NCBI RefSeq assembly: GCF_014648855.1
Contig: NZ_BMRX01000014.1
Location: 176,001-240,000, forward strand
Direction: 5' to 3'
DNA: 64,000 bases
Source: Streptomyces parvulus
GTDB lineage: Bacteria > Actinomycetota > Actinomycetes > Streptomycetales > Streptomycetaceae
Shown here piece by piece: positions 48,146-56,410 of the stretch. Within the stretch, counting starts at the first letter, position 1; each line of letters opens with the position of its first letter. The position numbers and the translations under genes were made by a program. The notes under the pieces were generated by a model, which made no database searches, was not told where the DNA came from, and saw only the letters and a list, made by a program, of their open reading frames with translations.

Positions 48146-48423
48146 TCAGCGCGATCGTCCTCATCAAGACCAGCGTGGACCGGATTCCCGAGATCGCGGA
48201 GCGGATCGCCGCGCTGGAGAGCGTCAGCGAGGTCTTCTCGGTCACCGGCACCTACGACCTGATCGCCATGGTCCGGGTGAGCCGGCACGAGGACCTGGCC
48301 GAGGTCATCCCGGGCCGGATCAGCAAGATCCCGGGCGTGGAGGGCACCGACACCCACGTCGCGTTCCGGACGTACTCGCAGCACGACCTGGAGGCGGCGT
48401 TCGCCATCGGCCTCGACAGCTGA
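48142..48423 (+). CDS. Stand-alone Lrp/AsnC ligand-binding (RAM) domain protein
   Basis: A 93-residue protein comprising just the RAM (ACT-like) ligand-binding fold of Lrp/AsnC regulators: SAIVLIKTSVDRIPEIAERI, VSEVFSVTGTYDLIAMVRVS and SRHEDLAEVIPGRI, with no helix-turn-helix. Such stand-alone domains may bind amino acids and alter Lrp partners. GTG 48142 overlaps the rhomboid stop, so it is co-translated with an intramembrane protease. Confidence 0.9.
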   Translation: MISAIVLIKTSVDRIPEIAERIAALESVSEVFSVTGTYDLIAMVRVSRHEDLAEVIPGRISKIPGVEGTDTHVAFRTYSQHDLEAAFAIGLDS

Positions 48424-48444
48424 GGCGCCCCGGATGAGGAGTTC

Positions 48445-48461
48445 TTCATGCGGGACTCATC
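48445..48461 (+). promoter_or_regulatory. Phased direct repeats, candidate response-regulator site 1
   Basis: TTCATG (48445-48450) and CTCATC (48456-48461) are 11 bp apart, the pattern of OmpR-type binding sites. A near-identical arrangement is at 50899. The first repeat overlaps the ATG of the following small gene (48448). Nearby CCGGATGAG/CTCATCCGG (48430-48438, 48456-48464) also form an inverted repeat. Confidence 0.5.
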
Positions 48462-48795
48462 CGGACCACCGGGTACCGCGCACAGCCTGGGACGCATGGT
48501 CTTCTCCCGCCGGATCGCGGCCCTGGCAGCCGTCGTCCTGATCCCCCTCGGCATCGCCGCCACCAGTTTCGCCCTCACCGACAGCCCCAAGGAGCCCAGG
48601 GTCCCGGCGAAGGTGGAGCTGGAGAGCGGCTCCCCCGGTCCCACCCCGGCCTCCTCCTCGCCCCAGCCCACGCCCAGCGACCAGGTGGTGACCCGGCCGC
48701 CGGTGACCGACGGCCCTTCGGATGACGACGATGACGACGACCGGGGCAGGGACGGCGGCGACGACGGGGCCGGGGACGACGGAGCCGACGGCTGA
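48448..48795 (+). CDS. Small membrane-anchored Asp-rich protein
   Basis: A 115-residue protein. A basic start is followed by one hydrophobic segment (IAALAAVVLIPLGIAATSFA) and an extracytoplasmic Pro/Ser region (TPASSSPQPTPSDQ), then a Asp/Gly run (DDDDDDDRGRDGGDDG). ATG 48448 has GAGGAG 6 nt upstream; an ATG at 48496 is the alternative. It overlaps the sensor kinase gene by 74 nt and may be an accessory sensor or target. No homology-based function. Confidence 0.65.
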   Translation: MRDSSGPPGTAHSLGRMVFSRRIAALAAVVLIPLGIAATSFALTDSPKEPRVPAKVELESGSPGPTPASSSPQPTPSDQVVTRPPVTDGPSDDDDDDDRGRDGGDDGAGDDGADG

Positions 48796-50206
48796 CCGTG
48801 AGCGCCGACGGATCTCGGCCCGCGTCCGCATCCTGCTGTGGCTGCTGCTCGTGATGGCGGTCGCGCTCGCCTCGGTGGCGGCGACCACGCGTTCCATCCT
48901 GCTGCGCGACACCGACCAGCGCATCAACGGGCTGCTCGCGCAGGAGGCCGGGGAGTTCGCCAACTTCGAGGAGCAGGGGTTCGACCCGGAGACCGGCCGC
49001 CCCTTCACCGATCCCGGCCGGCTGCTGCGGGTCTTCCTGGAGCGGCAGTACGCCGACCTGGACGAGGAACTCGTCGGTCTGGTGGGCGAGGTGGGCGGCA
49101 GGCCCACCCAGATCATCCAGCAGCGCGAGATCCCCGTCGCCCGCCCCCTGCACGAGGACGCCGACGCCCGGCGCCGCATCCACGCCTCGCCCGACTCCAC
49201 CGGCACCCTGGAGCGGCCCGAGGGCGAGATCCGCTGGGCCAAGGTCACCGTGGCCCGCTACGGCGGCGAACCGGCGGCGGCCTTCGTGGTCGCCTTCCAC
49301 CCGGGGCGCGAACAGGCCCGCGCGGACGCGGTGTTCCGGGTGCTGCTCGCCATCTCCGGCGTCGCCCTGCTGATGACGACCGGCATCGCCTGGGTGGTCG
49401 CCGGCCGCATCCTCAAACCGGTGCGCCTGGTGCGCACCACGGCCGCGCAGCTCACCGAGCAGGACCTGACCCGGCGCATCCCGGTGCACGGCCACGACGA
49501 CGTGGCGGCCCTGGCCGAGACCTTCAACGCCATGCTGGACCGGCTGGAGCGCGCCTTCGCCACGCAGCGCCGGTTCGTCGACGACGCCGGGCACGAACTG
49601 CGCACCCCGATCACCATCGTGCGCGGCCACCTGGAGCTGATGGGCGACGAGCCCGCCGAGCGCGAGGAGACCGTCCGCCTCGTCACCGACGAACTGGACC
49701 GGATGAGCCGCATCGTCGAGGACCTGCTGCTGCTCGCCAAGGCCGAACGCCCCGACTTCGTCACCCCGGAGCCGGTGCAGCTGGCCGAACTCACCGCCGA
49801 CGTCTACGTCAAGGCCCGCACCCTCGGCGACCGCGACTGGGTGCTGGCCGAGGTCGCCGACCGCGAGGCCCGGCTGGACCCCCAGCGGATCACGCAGGCC
49901 ATGGTGCAGCTCGCGCAGAACGCGGTGCAGCACACCACCGCCGGCCAGACCATCCGCATCGGTTCCCGCGCCGACGGCGCCCGCGTCGAGCTGTACGTCG
50001 CCGACTCCGGCCCCGGGGTGCAGGCGCAGGACGCCGAGGTGATCTTCGAGCGGTTCCGGCGCGGCACGGCCCGGCGCGGGGTGCGCGGCAGCGGCGCCGG
50101 GCTCGGCCTGTCCATCGTCCGGGCGATCGCCGAGGGCCACGGCGGCCGGGCCGACCTGCGCGCCACCGAGGGCGGCGGCGCCACCTTCGTACTGACGCTG
50201 GAATGA
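48722..50206 (+). CDS. Sensor histidine kinase, EnvZ-like
   Basis: A 494-residue kinase. The first membrane helix is VRILLWLLLVMAVALASVAA, then an extracellular sensor of about 150 residues, a second helix (VLLAISGVALLMTTGIAWVV), and a HAMP linker (LVRTTAAQLTEQDLTRRIPV). The HisKA phosphoacceptor is RRFVDDAGHELRTPITIV, and the ATPase domain has NAVQHT, VADSGPGV and GAGLGLSIVRAIAEGHGG. ATG 48722 gives a low-complexity start (MTTMTTTGAG) overlapping the previous gene by 74 nt, with no other in-frame start before the helix. It pairs with the downstream regulator. Confidence 0.92.
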   Translation: MTTMTTTGAGTAATTGPGTTEPTADRERRRISARVRILLWLLLVMAVALASVAATTRSILLRDTDQRINGLLAQEAGEFANFEEQGFDPETGRPFTDPGRLLRVFLERQYADLDEELVGLVGEVGGRPTQIIQQREIPVARPLHEDADARRRIHASPDSTGTLERPEGEIRWAKVTVARYGGEPAAAFVVAFHPGREQARADAVFRVLLAISGVALLMTTGIAWVVAGRILKPVRLVRTTAAQLTEQDLTRRIPVHGHDDVAALAETFNAMLDRLERAFATQRRFVDDAGHELRTPITIVRGHLELMGDEPAEREETVRLVTDELDRMSRIVEDLLLLAKAERPDFVTPEPVQLAELTADVYVKARTLGDRDWVLAEVADREARLDPQRITQAMVQLAQNAVQHTTAGQTIRIGSRADGARVELYVADSGPGVQAQDAEVIFERFRRGTARRGVRGSGAGLGLSIVRAIAEGHGGRADLRATEGGGATFVLTLE

Positions 50207-50225
50207 CTCCGGAAGAGGCACGCCC

Positions 50226-50891
50226 ATGAACCGCATCCTCATCGTCGAGGACGAGGAGCGCATCGCCTCCTTCGTCGAGAAGGGCCTGCGCGCCAACGGC
50301 TTCACCACCACCGCCGTGGGCGACGGCGACGCCGCCTACGAGTACGCCCTCACCGGCGGCTTCGACCTGGTCGTGCTGGACATCGGCCTGCCCGGCCGGG
50401 ACGGCTTCACCGTCCTGCGCGAGCTGCGCGAGGCCCGGGTGACGACCCCGGTGATCGTGCTCACCGCCCGCGACTCCGTGCGGGACACGGTGGCCGGTCT
50501 GGAGGGCGGCGCCGACGACTGGATGACCAAACCCTTCCGCTTCGAGGAACTGCTCGCCCGGGTGCGGCTGCGGCTGCGCACGGCGGCCCGCGCGCCGGAG
50601 GTGACGGTGCTGAAGTCGGGGGCGCTCAGCCTCGATCTGCGCACCCGCCGGGCCCGCTCCCAGGGGCGCACGGTCGACCTGACGGCCCGTGAGTTCGTGC
50701 TCCTGGAGCTGTTCCTGCGCCATCCGGGGCAGGTGCTCTCCCGCGAGCAGATCCTGTCGCACGTGTGGGGCTACGACTTCGACCCGGGCTCCAACATCGT
50801 GGACGTCTACGTGCGGGCGCTGCGCAAGAAGCTCGGGGCGCAGCAGGTGGAGACGGTGCGCGGGATGGGGTACCGGCTGCCGGCCTGGTGA
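50226..50891 (+). CDS. OmpR/PhoB-type response regulator
   Basis: A 221-residue regulator. Receiver: NRILIVEDEERIAS, phospho-Asp in LVVLDIGLPGRDG, Thr in VIVLTARDS and Lys in GADDWMTKPFRFEELLARV. The winged-helix C-terminus has LTAREFVLLELFLRHPGQVL, SREQILSHVWGYDFDPGSNI and YVRALRKKLG. It is 19 nt downstream of the kinase. Matching 11-bp-phased repeats lie immediately after it (50899-50926) and before the operon (48445-48461), so autoregulation and control of the permease are likely. Confidence 0.93.
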   Translation: MNRILIVEDEERIASFVEKGLRANGFTTTAVGDGDAAYEYALTGGFDLVVLDIGLPGRDGFTVLRELREARVTTPVIVLTARDSVRDTVAGLEGGADDWMTKPFRFEELLARVRLRLRTAARAPEVTVLKSGALSLDLRTRRARSQGRTVDLTAREFVLLELFLRHPGQVLSREQILSHVWGYDFDPGSNIVDVYVRALRKKLGAQQVETVRGMGYRLPAW

Positions 50892-50898
50892 AGTCTCC

Positions 50899-50926
50899 TT
50901 CATGTGCGGCTCATCGACGGCTCACC
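50899..50926 (+). promoter_or_regulatory. Three 11-bp-phased direct repeats, candidate response-regulator site 2
   Basis: TTCATG (50899-50904), CTCATC (50910-50915) and CTCACC (50921-50926) repeat every 11 bp, one helical turn, ending 22 nt before the SLC13 permease GTG. The first two match the pair at 48445. This is the layout of OmpR/PhoP-type sites. Confidence 0.6.
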
Positions 50927-50948
50927 GCCCCGGTGGAGTCTCGATGAC

Positions 50949-52364
50949 GTGACGTTGAACCTCCGCCTCGCGGCGGCCCTGTGCGTGGCGCTGTCCCTGT
51001 GCGCGCTGCTGGCGGTCCCCGCCAACTTCCCCGCCCTGGGCGGCGACGCGCGGCTGACCCTGGCCGTGTTCGCGCTGGCGACGTGTGCCTGGATCGGCAC
51101 GCCGATCGACGACACGTACATCGCGCTGGGCGCGGGCCTCGCACTGACCGCGACCGGAGTGATCAGCAGCGACACCCTCTTCGGCACCCTCGGGGACGCC
51201 ACGGTGTGGCTGCTGATCTGCGCCTTCGTGCTGGCGGCCGCGGTGGCGCGGACCGGGCTCGCCGGGCGGGCGGCGGCGTTCCTGGTCGGCGGGGCGCGCA
51301 CCGTACGGCAGTTGACGCACCTGACGACGGCCGCGCTGGTCGTGACCGCGTTCGCGGTGCCGGCCACGTCGGGCCGGGCGGCGCTCGCGCTGCCGGTGTT
51401 CCTGGCGCTCGCCAAGGCCCTCGCGGACCGGAAGCGGCTGGTGGTGATGCTGGCGCTGCTGTTCCCGACGGTGATCCTGCTCTCGGCGGTGGCCACGCTG
51501 ATCGGCGCGGGCGCGCACCTGATCACCGTGTCGGTGCTGTGGGAGGCGACCGGGGAGCGGATCGGCTTCACCCAGTGGCTGCTGCTGGGCCTGCCCCTGG
51601 CCGTGGCCTCCTCCCATCTGGCCGCCGAGACCGTGCTGCTGACCACCACGCGCCGCGCCGACCGCGCGGGCCCGGTGCACATCACCGCCGAGGAGTTGCA
51701 GCGGCACAGCGACAGCCCGGTCACCGGCCCCTGGACGCAGGCGGAGAAGCGCTGCGTCCTGCTGCTGGCCACGGTGGTGGCGCTGTGGTGCAGCGAGCCC
51801 CTGCACCACGTGCCGCCCGCGGTGGTGGCGCTGATCGGGGCGGTCGTCGCCTCCTCGCCCGCGCTGGGCACCGTCCGGCTCAAGGACGCGCTGCGGACGG
51901 TGCCCTGGTCGCTGCTGCTGTTCATGGCGGCCACCATGGCGATGGGCGTGGCGCTCGCGGACTCCGGGGCGGCGAAGTGGCTGGTGTCGGGGCTGCCCGC
52001 GCACGTGGCGCCGGCCGTCTTCCTCGGCGTCGTGGTCGCGGTGAGCACGGCGGCCCACCTGGTCCTCCAGTCCCGCTCGGCCCGCTCGTCCGTGCTCGTC
52101 CCGCTGGTGATCGCGGCGGCCGTGGGAGCGGGGGTCAACCCGGTCGCCGCGGCGCTCGCGTCCACCGCCGCGGCCGGCTTCTGCCACACGCTGCCGGCCT
52201 CCGCCAAGCCGGTCACGCTCTTCTCCGACATCCCCGGCACCCCCACCTACACCCCGCGCGACCTGCTGCGGCTGTCCGCCGTCCTGGCCCCGCTGACCGC
52301 CCTGCTCGTGCTGTTCTTCGCCGCCGCCGTCTGGCCGCTGCTCGGCGTGCCCGTCACCCGATGA
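50949..52364 (+). CDS. SLC13-family anion permease
   Basis: A 471-residue transporter with 11-12 hydrophobic segments, of the SLC13/ArsB-like ion transporter superfamily. Segments such as TPIDDTYIALGAGLALTATG, GDATVWLLICAFVLAAAVAR and SRSARSSVLVPLVIAAAVGA are typical, and the TSG/AHL loops may carry substrate. GTG 50949 has GGTGGAG upstream and starts VTLNLRLAAAL. With a glycerate kinase gene 11 nt downstream, a C3/C4 acid substrate such as glycerate or a dicarboxylate is inferred. Confidence 0.82.
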   Translation: MTLNLRLAAALCVALSLCALLAVPANFPALGGDARLTLAVFALATCAWIGTPIDDTYIALGAGLALTATGVISSDTLFGTLGDATVWLLICAFVLAAAVARTGLAGRAAAFLVGGARTVRQLTHLTTAALVVTAFAVPATSGRAALALPVFLALAKALADRKRLVVMLALLFPTVILLSAVATLIGAGAHLITVSVLWEATGERIGFTQWLLLGLPLAVASSHLAAETVLLTTTRRADRAGPVHITAEELQRHSDSPVTGPWTQAEKRCVLLLATVVALWCSEPLHHVPPAVVALIGAVVASSPALGTVRLKDALRTVPWSLLLFMAATMAMGVALADSGAAKWLVSGLPAHVAPAVFLGVVVAVSTAAHLVLQSRSARSSVLVPLVIAAAVGAGVNPVAAALASTAAAGFCHTLPASAKPVTLFSDIPGTPTYTPRDLLRLSAVLAPLTALLVLFFAAAVWPLLGVPVTR

Positions 52365-52375
52365 AGGAGTCCGCC

Positions 52376-53635
52376 ATGTCCGCCACGTTCGCCCTGTCCT
52401 CAGCGCCCTCACCCCCCTCCCTGCTGGGCCGTGTCGCCGTCGCCCCCAGCGGCTTCAAGGAGTCCCTGTCCGCGCAGGCCGCCGCCGACGCCATCGCGGC
52501 CGGTGTCCGCCGGGTGCTGCCGGCCGCCGAGATCGACCGGATCCCGCTGGTCGACGGCGGTGAGGGCACGGCCGTGGCGCTGGCCGCCGCGACCGGCGGG
52601 CGGCTGGTCGCGCTGGCCGCCACCGGACCGGTCGGCGAGCCGGTGGGCACCCACTTCGCGCTGCTCGGCGGCCGGGACACGGCGGTGGTGGAGATGGCGG
52701 CCGTCGCGGGTCTGTCCCTCGTCCCCCGCGCCCTGCGCGACCCCGGGACGACGACCACGTACGGCGTCGGCGAGCTGATCGGCGCCGCGCTCGACACCGG
52801 GGTGCGGCGGATCCTGGTCGGCTGCGGCGACTCGGGTACGTCGGACGGGGGCGCGGGGGCGCTCCAGGCGCTCGGGGCGCGGCTGCTGGACGCGGACGGG
52901 TTCGAACTGCCGCCCGGCGGGCGCGAGCTGGTTCGGCTGGCCCGCGTCGACCCGTCCGGCCTGGACCCGCGGCTGAGCGACACCGAACTGCTCGTCGCCT
53001 GCAACCCCTACAACGTGCTGTGCGGCGACCGGGGCGTGGCCCGGGTGTTCGGCCCGCAGAAGGGGGCGACGCCCGCGCAGGTGGAGCAGTTGTCGGCCGG
53101 TCTGGAGAACTGGGCGCGCGTCCTCACCCGCGACCTCGGTGTCGTCGGCGCCGACCTGCGGGGCGGCCCGGGCACCGGTGCCTCGGGCGGGCTGGGCGCC
53201 GGGCTGGCCTCGGTCGGCGCCCGCCTGCTGCCCCGCTTCGACGTGCTGCTGGACCACCTGGACCTGGACGCCCGGCTCGCCCGCGCCGACCTGGTGCTGA
53301 CCGCCGAGGGCGCCCTCGACCACCAGACGCCGCGCGGCAAGGTCCCGGCGGAAGTGGCCCGGCGCGCCAAGCTCCACGGCCGTCCGGTGCTCGCCCTGGC
53401 CGGCACGCTCGGCGAGGGCGCGCACGAGGTGCCGGGGGTGGACGCCTGCCACGGCATCATGCCGGCGCCGATGGCACTCGCGGACGCGCTGCTGCGGGCC
53501 GCGGAGCTGCTGACGGACGCCACGGAGCGGGCGCTGCGGATGGTCCTGCTGGGGTCGCGGCTGCCGGGCCGGCCGGTTCAGGCGGCGGTGGCGCCGGAGG
53601 TGTCGGGCACGCAGCGGCCGTCCTCGGTGCGGTAG
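52376..53635 (+). CDS. Glycerate 2-kinase (GlxK type)
   Basis: A 419-residue kinase of the glycerate kinase type 1 family, converting D-glycerate to 2-phosphoglycerate. Motifs: VAVAPSGFKESLSAQAAADA, RIPLVDGGEGTAVALAA, VEMAAVAGLSLV, VGCGDSGTSDGGAGALQALG, VACNPYNVLCGDRGVARVFGPQKGA, GASGGLGAGL and LVLTAEGALDHQTPRGK. ATG 52376 follows GAAGGAG with good spacing. It is part of an operon with the permease, forming an uptake-and-phosphorylation pair. The last 58 nt overlap the convergent aminotransferase gene. Confidence 0.93.
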   Translation: MSATFALSSAPSPPSLLGRVAVAPSGFKESLSAQAAADAIAAGVRRVLPAAEIDRIPLVDGGEGTAVALAAATGGRLVALAATGPVGEPVGTHFALLGGRDTAVVEMAAVAGLSLVPRALRDPGTTTTYGVGELIGAALDTGVRRILVGCGDSGTSDGGAGALQALGARLLDADGFELPPGGRELVRLARVDPSGLDPRLSDTELLVACNPYNVLCGDRGVARVFGPQKGATPAQVEQLSAGLENWARVLTRDLGVVGADLRGGPGTGASGGLGAGLASVGARLLPRFDVLLDHLDLDARLARADLVLTAEGALDHQTPRGKVPAEVARRAKLHGRPVLALAGTLGEGAHEVPGVDACHGIMPAPMALADALLRAAELLTDATERALRMVLLGSRLPGRPVQAAVAPEVSGTQRPSSVR

Positions 53636-54942
53636 CTCCAGCGGGCGCCGTTGCCGACCAGCTCCTTGACAGCGTGCACGAACCGCTCGACGTGCTCGTC
53701 CGGGGTGCCGGCGCCGAAGCTCACGCGGATGGCGTTGAGGGACTTCTCCCCCGGCGCCGCCTCCGGGGCGCCGCACTCGCCCTGCGTCCCGGGCTCGCCG
53801 CCGAGCAGGGTGCGCACCAGCGGGTGGGCGCAGAACAGGCCGTCGCGCACCCCGATGCCGTACTCGGCGGAGAGCGCGGCGGCGAAGTGGGAGCTGTTCC
53901 AGCCGTCGACGACGAAGGAGAGCACGCCCACGCGGGGCGCGTCGTCGCCGAAGAGGGAGAGGATCCGCACCTCGGGGACCGCGGCGAGCCCTTCGCGCAC
54001 CGTGCGGATCAGGTGCTCCTCGCGGGCGACCAGCTCGTCGAAGCCCGCCTCGGTGAGGGCCTTGCAGGCGGAGGCGATCGAGTAGGCGCCGATGACGTTG
54101 GGCGACCCGGCCTCGTGGCGGGCGGCGCTCTCGTGCCAGCGCACGTCCACTCCGCCGTCGGCGCGCCGGGTGACGCTGCGGCTGGCGCCGCCGCCGGCCA
54201 GGTACGGCTCGGCCTCGCGCAGCCAGTCGGCGCGGCCGGCCAGCACGCCGGAGCCGAACGGGGCGTACAGCTTGTGCCCGGAGAAGGCGACCCAGTCGAC
54301 GTCGAGGTCGCGGACGCTCACCGGGTGGTGCGGGGCGAGCTGGGCGGCGTCCAGCACGATCCGGGCGCCGTGCGCGTGGGCGGCGGCGGCCAGTTCGCGC
54401 ACCGGCCACAGCTCGCCGGTGACGTTGGAGGCGCCGGTGACGCAGACCAGGGCGGGCCCGTACGGCTCGCGGGCGGCGAGGGCGCGCTCCAAGGTCTCGA
54501 CGGCCTCGGCGTGGGTGCGGGGCGCGTCCAGGTAGGTCACGTCGGCGTCGCGCCAGGGCAGCAGCGAGGCGTGGTGCTCGGTCTCGAAGACGAAGACCCG
54601 GCAGCCGGCGGGCAGCGCGCCGGCGAGCAGGTTGAGGGAGTCGGTGGTGGACCGGGTGAACACGACCTGGTCGTCCTCGCGGCAGCCGAGGAAGGCGGCG
54701 ACGGTGTCGCGGGCGTTCTCGAACAGGTCGGTGGACAGCTGCGACAGGTACCCGGCGCCGCGGTGCACGCTGCCGTAGTACGGGGCGTAGGCCGCCACGT
54801 CGTCCCAGACCCGCTGGAGTGCGGGGGCGCTGGCGGCGTAGTCGAGCGCGGCGTAGGTGACCTCGCCGCCGGTGACGAGCGGGACGGTGACGTCGCGGCC
54901 CAGAACGGGCAGCGGGGTGGCGACAGCGGTGGGTACGGACAT
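53578..54942 (-). CDS. Class V aminotransferase, cysteine desulfurase/selenocysteine lyase-like
   Basis: A 454-residue PLP enzyme. The PLP Lys is in VDWVAFSGHKLYAPFGSGVL (about residue 224), with IVLDAAQLAPH (Asp) upstream and VFTRSTTDSLNL at the phosphate-binding turn. NVIGAYSIA and RVSFGAGTPDEHVERFV follow. The fold matches SufS/Csd-type enzymes. A SAM-IV riboswitch in its leader links it to methionine/sulfur metabolism, though the exact substrate (cysteine, methionine-related or an isopenicillin-epimerase-like compound) is unclear. ATG 54942. Its 3' end overlaps the glycerate kinase gene by 58 nt. Confidence 0.88.
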   Translation of the reverse strand: MSVPTAVATPLPVLGRDVTVPLVTGGEVTYAALDYAASAPALQRVWDDVAAYAPYYGSVHRGAGYLSQLSTDLFENARDTVAAFLGCREDDQVVFTRSTTDSLNLLAGALPAGCRVFVFETEHHASLLPWRDADVTYLDAPRTHAEAVETLERALAAREPYGPALVCVTGASNVTGELWPVRELAAAAHAHGARIVLDAAQLAPHHPVSVRDLDVDWVAFSGHKLYAPFGSGVLAGRADWLREAEPYLAGGGASRSVTRRADGGVDVRWHESAARHEAGSPNVIGAYSIASACKALTEAGFDELVAREEHLIRTVREGLAAVPEVRILSLFGDDAPRVGVLSFVVDGWNSSHFAAALSAEYGIGVRDGLFCAHPLVRTLLGGEPGTQGECGAPEAAPGEKSLNAIRVSFGAGTPDEHVERFVHAVKELVGNGARWSYRTEDGRCVPDTSGATAA

Positions 54943-55036
54943 GGCGGACTCCCGTGAGGACCGGCGCGGAGAAGGGCGCCGCGAAAGAAGAGAAGGGTGT
55001 GCGGAGGCGGGGCTCTGCGGCCCTATCGCATTCGGT

Positions 55037-55107
55037 GGTTCACGGGAGACTCCCTCGGACGACCCAGGACCCCTGGTTCCGCGAGGGGTCCGCGCTTGCC
55101 GTGAACC
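55037..55107 (-). promoter_or_regulatory. Candidate expression platform of the SAM-IV riboswitch
   Basis: On the minus-strand RNA, GGTTCACGG (from 55107 to 55099) can pair with CCGTGAACC (from 55045 to 55037), while GGACCCC (55091-55085) pairs with GGGGTCC (55073-55067) to form a hairpin. The long pairing uses bases inside the aptamer, so the two states could be mutually exclusive. Confidence 0.5.
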
Positions 55108-55203
55108 TTGCTGTCCACGACCTGGTCTTCACCCGGGGCACCCCGCCACGGACGGAGGGTTGCCGGACAGTCGGCCGGGGCCTCATGACTGTCACTCATG
55201 ACC
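55085..55203 (-). promoter_or_regulatory. SAM-IV riboswitch
   Basis: Read on the minus strand, the leader opens GGTCATGAGTGACAGTCATG and carries GAGGCCCCGGCC, GACTGTCCGGCAACCCTCCG, GGCGGGGTGCCCCGGGTGAA and GACC closing P1, followed by the pseudoknot arm and GCAAGCGCGG. This matches the SAM-IV consensus from Actinomycetes. It is 142 nt upstream of the class V aminotransferase gene. Region 54943-55277 (335 nt) holds nothing else but this element and its downstream platform. Confidence 0.9.
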
Positions 55204-55277
55204 TGTCGAAAAACTTATGGGAAGTGATCGGCGCCCCGCAACCCGAGTCCGGATCGCGGGACGCACGTCACACCCGT

Positions 55278-56342
55278 CTAGGCGTTGCTGGCCGCCACCC
55301 AGCGGTCCAGGGTGCGCCGGGCGGCGCCCGAGTCGATCGCCTCGGCCGCCCGGTCCATGCCGGCCCGGATGCGCTCCGCCAGCGGGCCCTCGCCGCCCTC
55401 CAGGGCGACCAGGGCGGCCGCCGAGTTCAGCAGCACCGCGTCCCGGACGGGGCCGGGCTCGCCGTTCAGCAGGCGCCGGGCCACGTCGGCGTTGTAGGAG
55501 GCGTCGGCGCCGCGCAGGGCTTCCACCGGCACCAGTTCGAGGCCGACGTCCCGCGGGTCGAAGGTCTCCTCGGTCACCCGGCCGTCGCGCACGACCCAGA
55601 CCCGGGAGGTGGCGGTCGTGGTCAGCTCGTCGAGGCCGTCGTCGCCCCGGAACACCAGGGACGAGTGACCGCGCTCGGCGAAGACGCCGGCGATGATCGG
55701 GGCCATCCGGGCGTGGGCGACGCCGATCGCCTGCGCCTTGACCTTCGCGGGGTTGGTCAGCGGACCGAGGAAGTTGAACACCGTGCGGATGCCGAGCTGG
55801 CCACGGGCCGAGGCCACGTGGCGCAGCGCCGGGTGGAACTTCACGGCGAAGCAGAAGGTGATGCCGGCCTCGTCGGCGACCTCCGCCACCCGCTGCGGCG
55901 ACAGCTCCAGGTTGACGCCGAGCTTCTCCAGTACGTCGGAGGCGCCGGAGGCGGAGGAGGCGGCGCGGTTGCCGTGCTTGACGACCTTCGCGCCGGTGCC
56001 GGCCACCACGATCGCCGACATGGTGGAGATGTTGACGGTCTTGGCGCCGTCGCCCCCGGTGCCGACGATGTCGACGGTCTCGCCCGGCACCTCGATGACG
56101 TTGGCGTGCGCGTACATGGTGCGGACCAGGCCGGAGATCTCCTCGACGGTCTCGCCCTTGAACCTCAGGCCTACCGCGAGCCCGGCGATCTGCGCGTCGG
56201 TCGCCTCGCCGCGCATGATCACGTCCAGCGCCCAGGCGGTGTCGTCCTGGGACAGGTCGTGGCCGTCCAGCAGCCGGTTCAGCAGGGCCGGCCAGGAGCG
56301 GCCGCCCGCGGTGTCGCCTCCAGCGGGGGTCACAGCGCTCAT
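55278..56342 (-). CDS. trpD: Anthranilate phosphoribosyltransferase
   Basis: A 354-residue enzyme of tryptophan synthesis, joining anthranilate with PRPP. Motifs: DIVGTGGDGAKTVNISTMSA (PRPP loop, about residues 92-111), VKHGNRAASSASGASDVLEKLGV, FHPALRHVASARGQLGIRTV, FNFLGPLTNP and VFRGDDGLDELTTTATSRVW. It uses the anthranilate made by the trpE fusion 30 kb away; other trp genes are not here. In mycobacteria trpD also adjoins the ctaE-qcrCAB block. A strong terminator (56411-56447) separates it from qcrB upstream on the same strand. Confidence 0.95.
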   Translation of the reverse strand: MSAVTPAGGDTAGGRSWPALLNRLLDGHDLSQDDTAWALDVIMRGEATDAQIAGLAVGLRFKGETVEEISGLVRTMYAHANVIEVPGETVDIVGTGGDGAKTVNISTMSAIVVAGTGAKVVKHGNRAASSASGASDVLEKLGVNLELSPQRVAEVADEAGITFCFAVKFHPALRHVASARGQLGIRTVFNFLGPLTNPAKVKAQAIGVAHARMAPIIAGVFAERGHSSLVFRGDDGLDELTTTATSRVWVVRDGRVTEETFDPRDVGLELVPVEALRGADASYNADVARRLLNGEPGPVRDAVLLNSAAALVALEGGEGPLAERIRAGMDRAAEAIDSGAARRTLDRWVAASNA

Positions 56343-56410
56343 GGCCGCTCCTGATGGTCGTGAGTAGTGGAGAAGAGGTGTGGTCCCACCCTATCCAGCC
56401 CCGGGCACGG

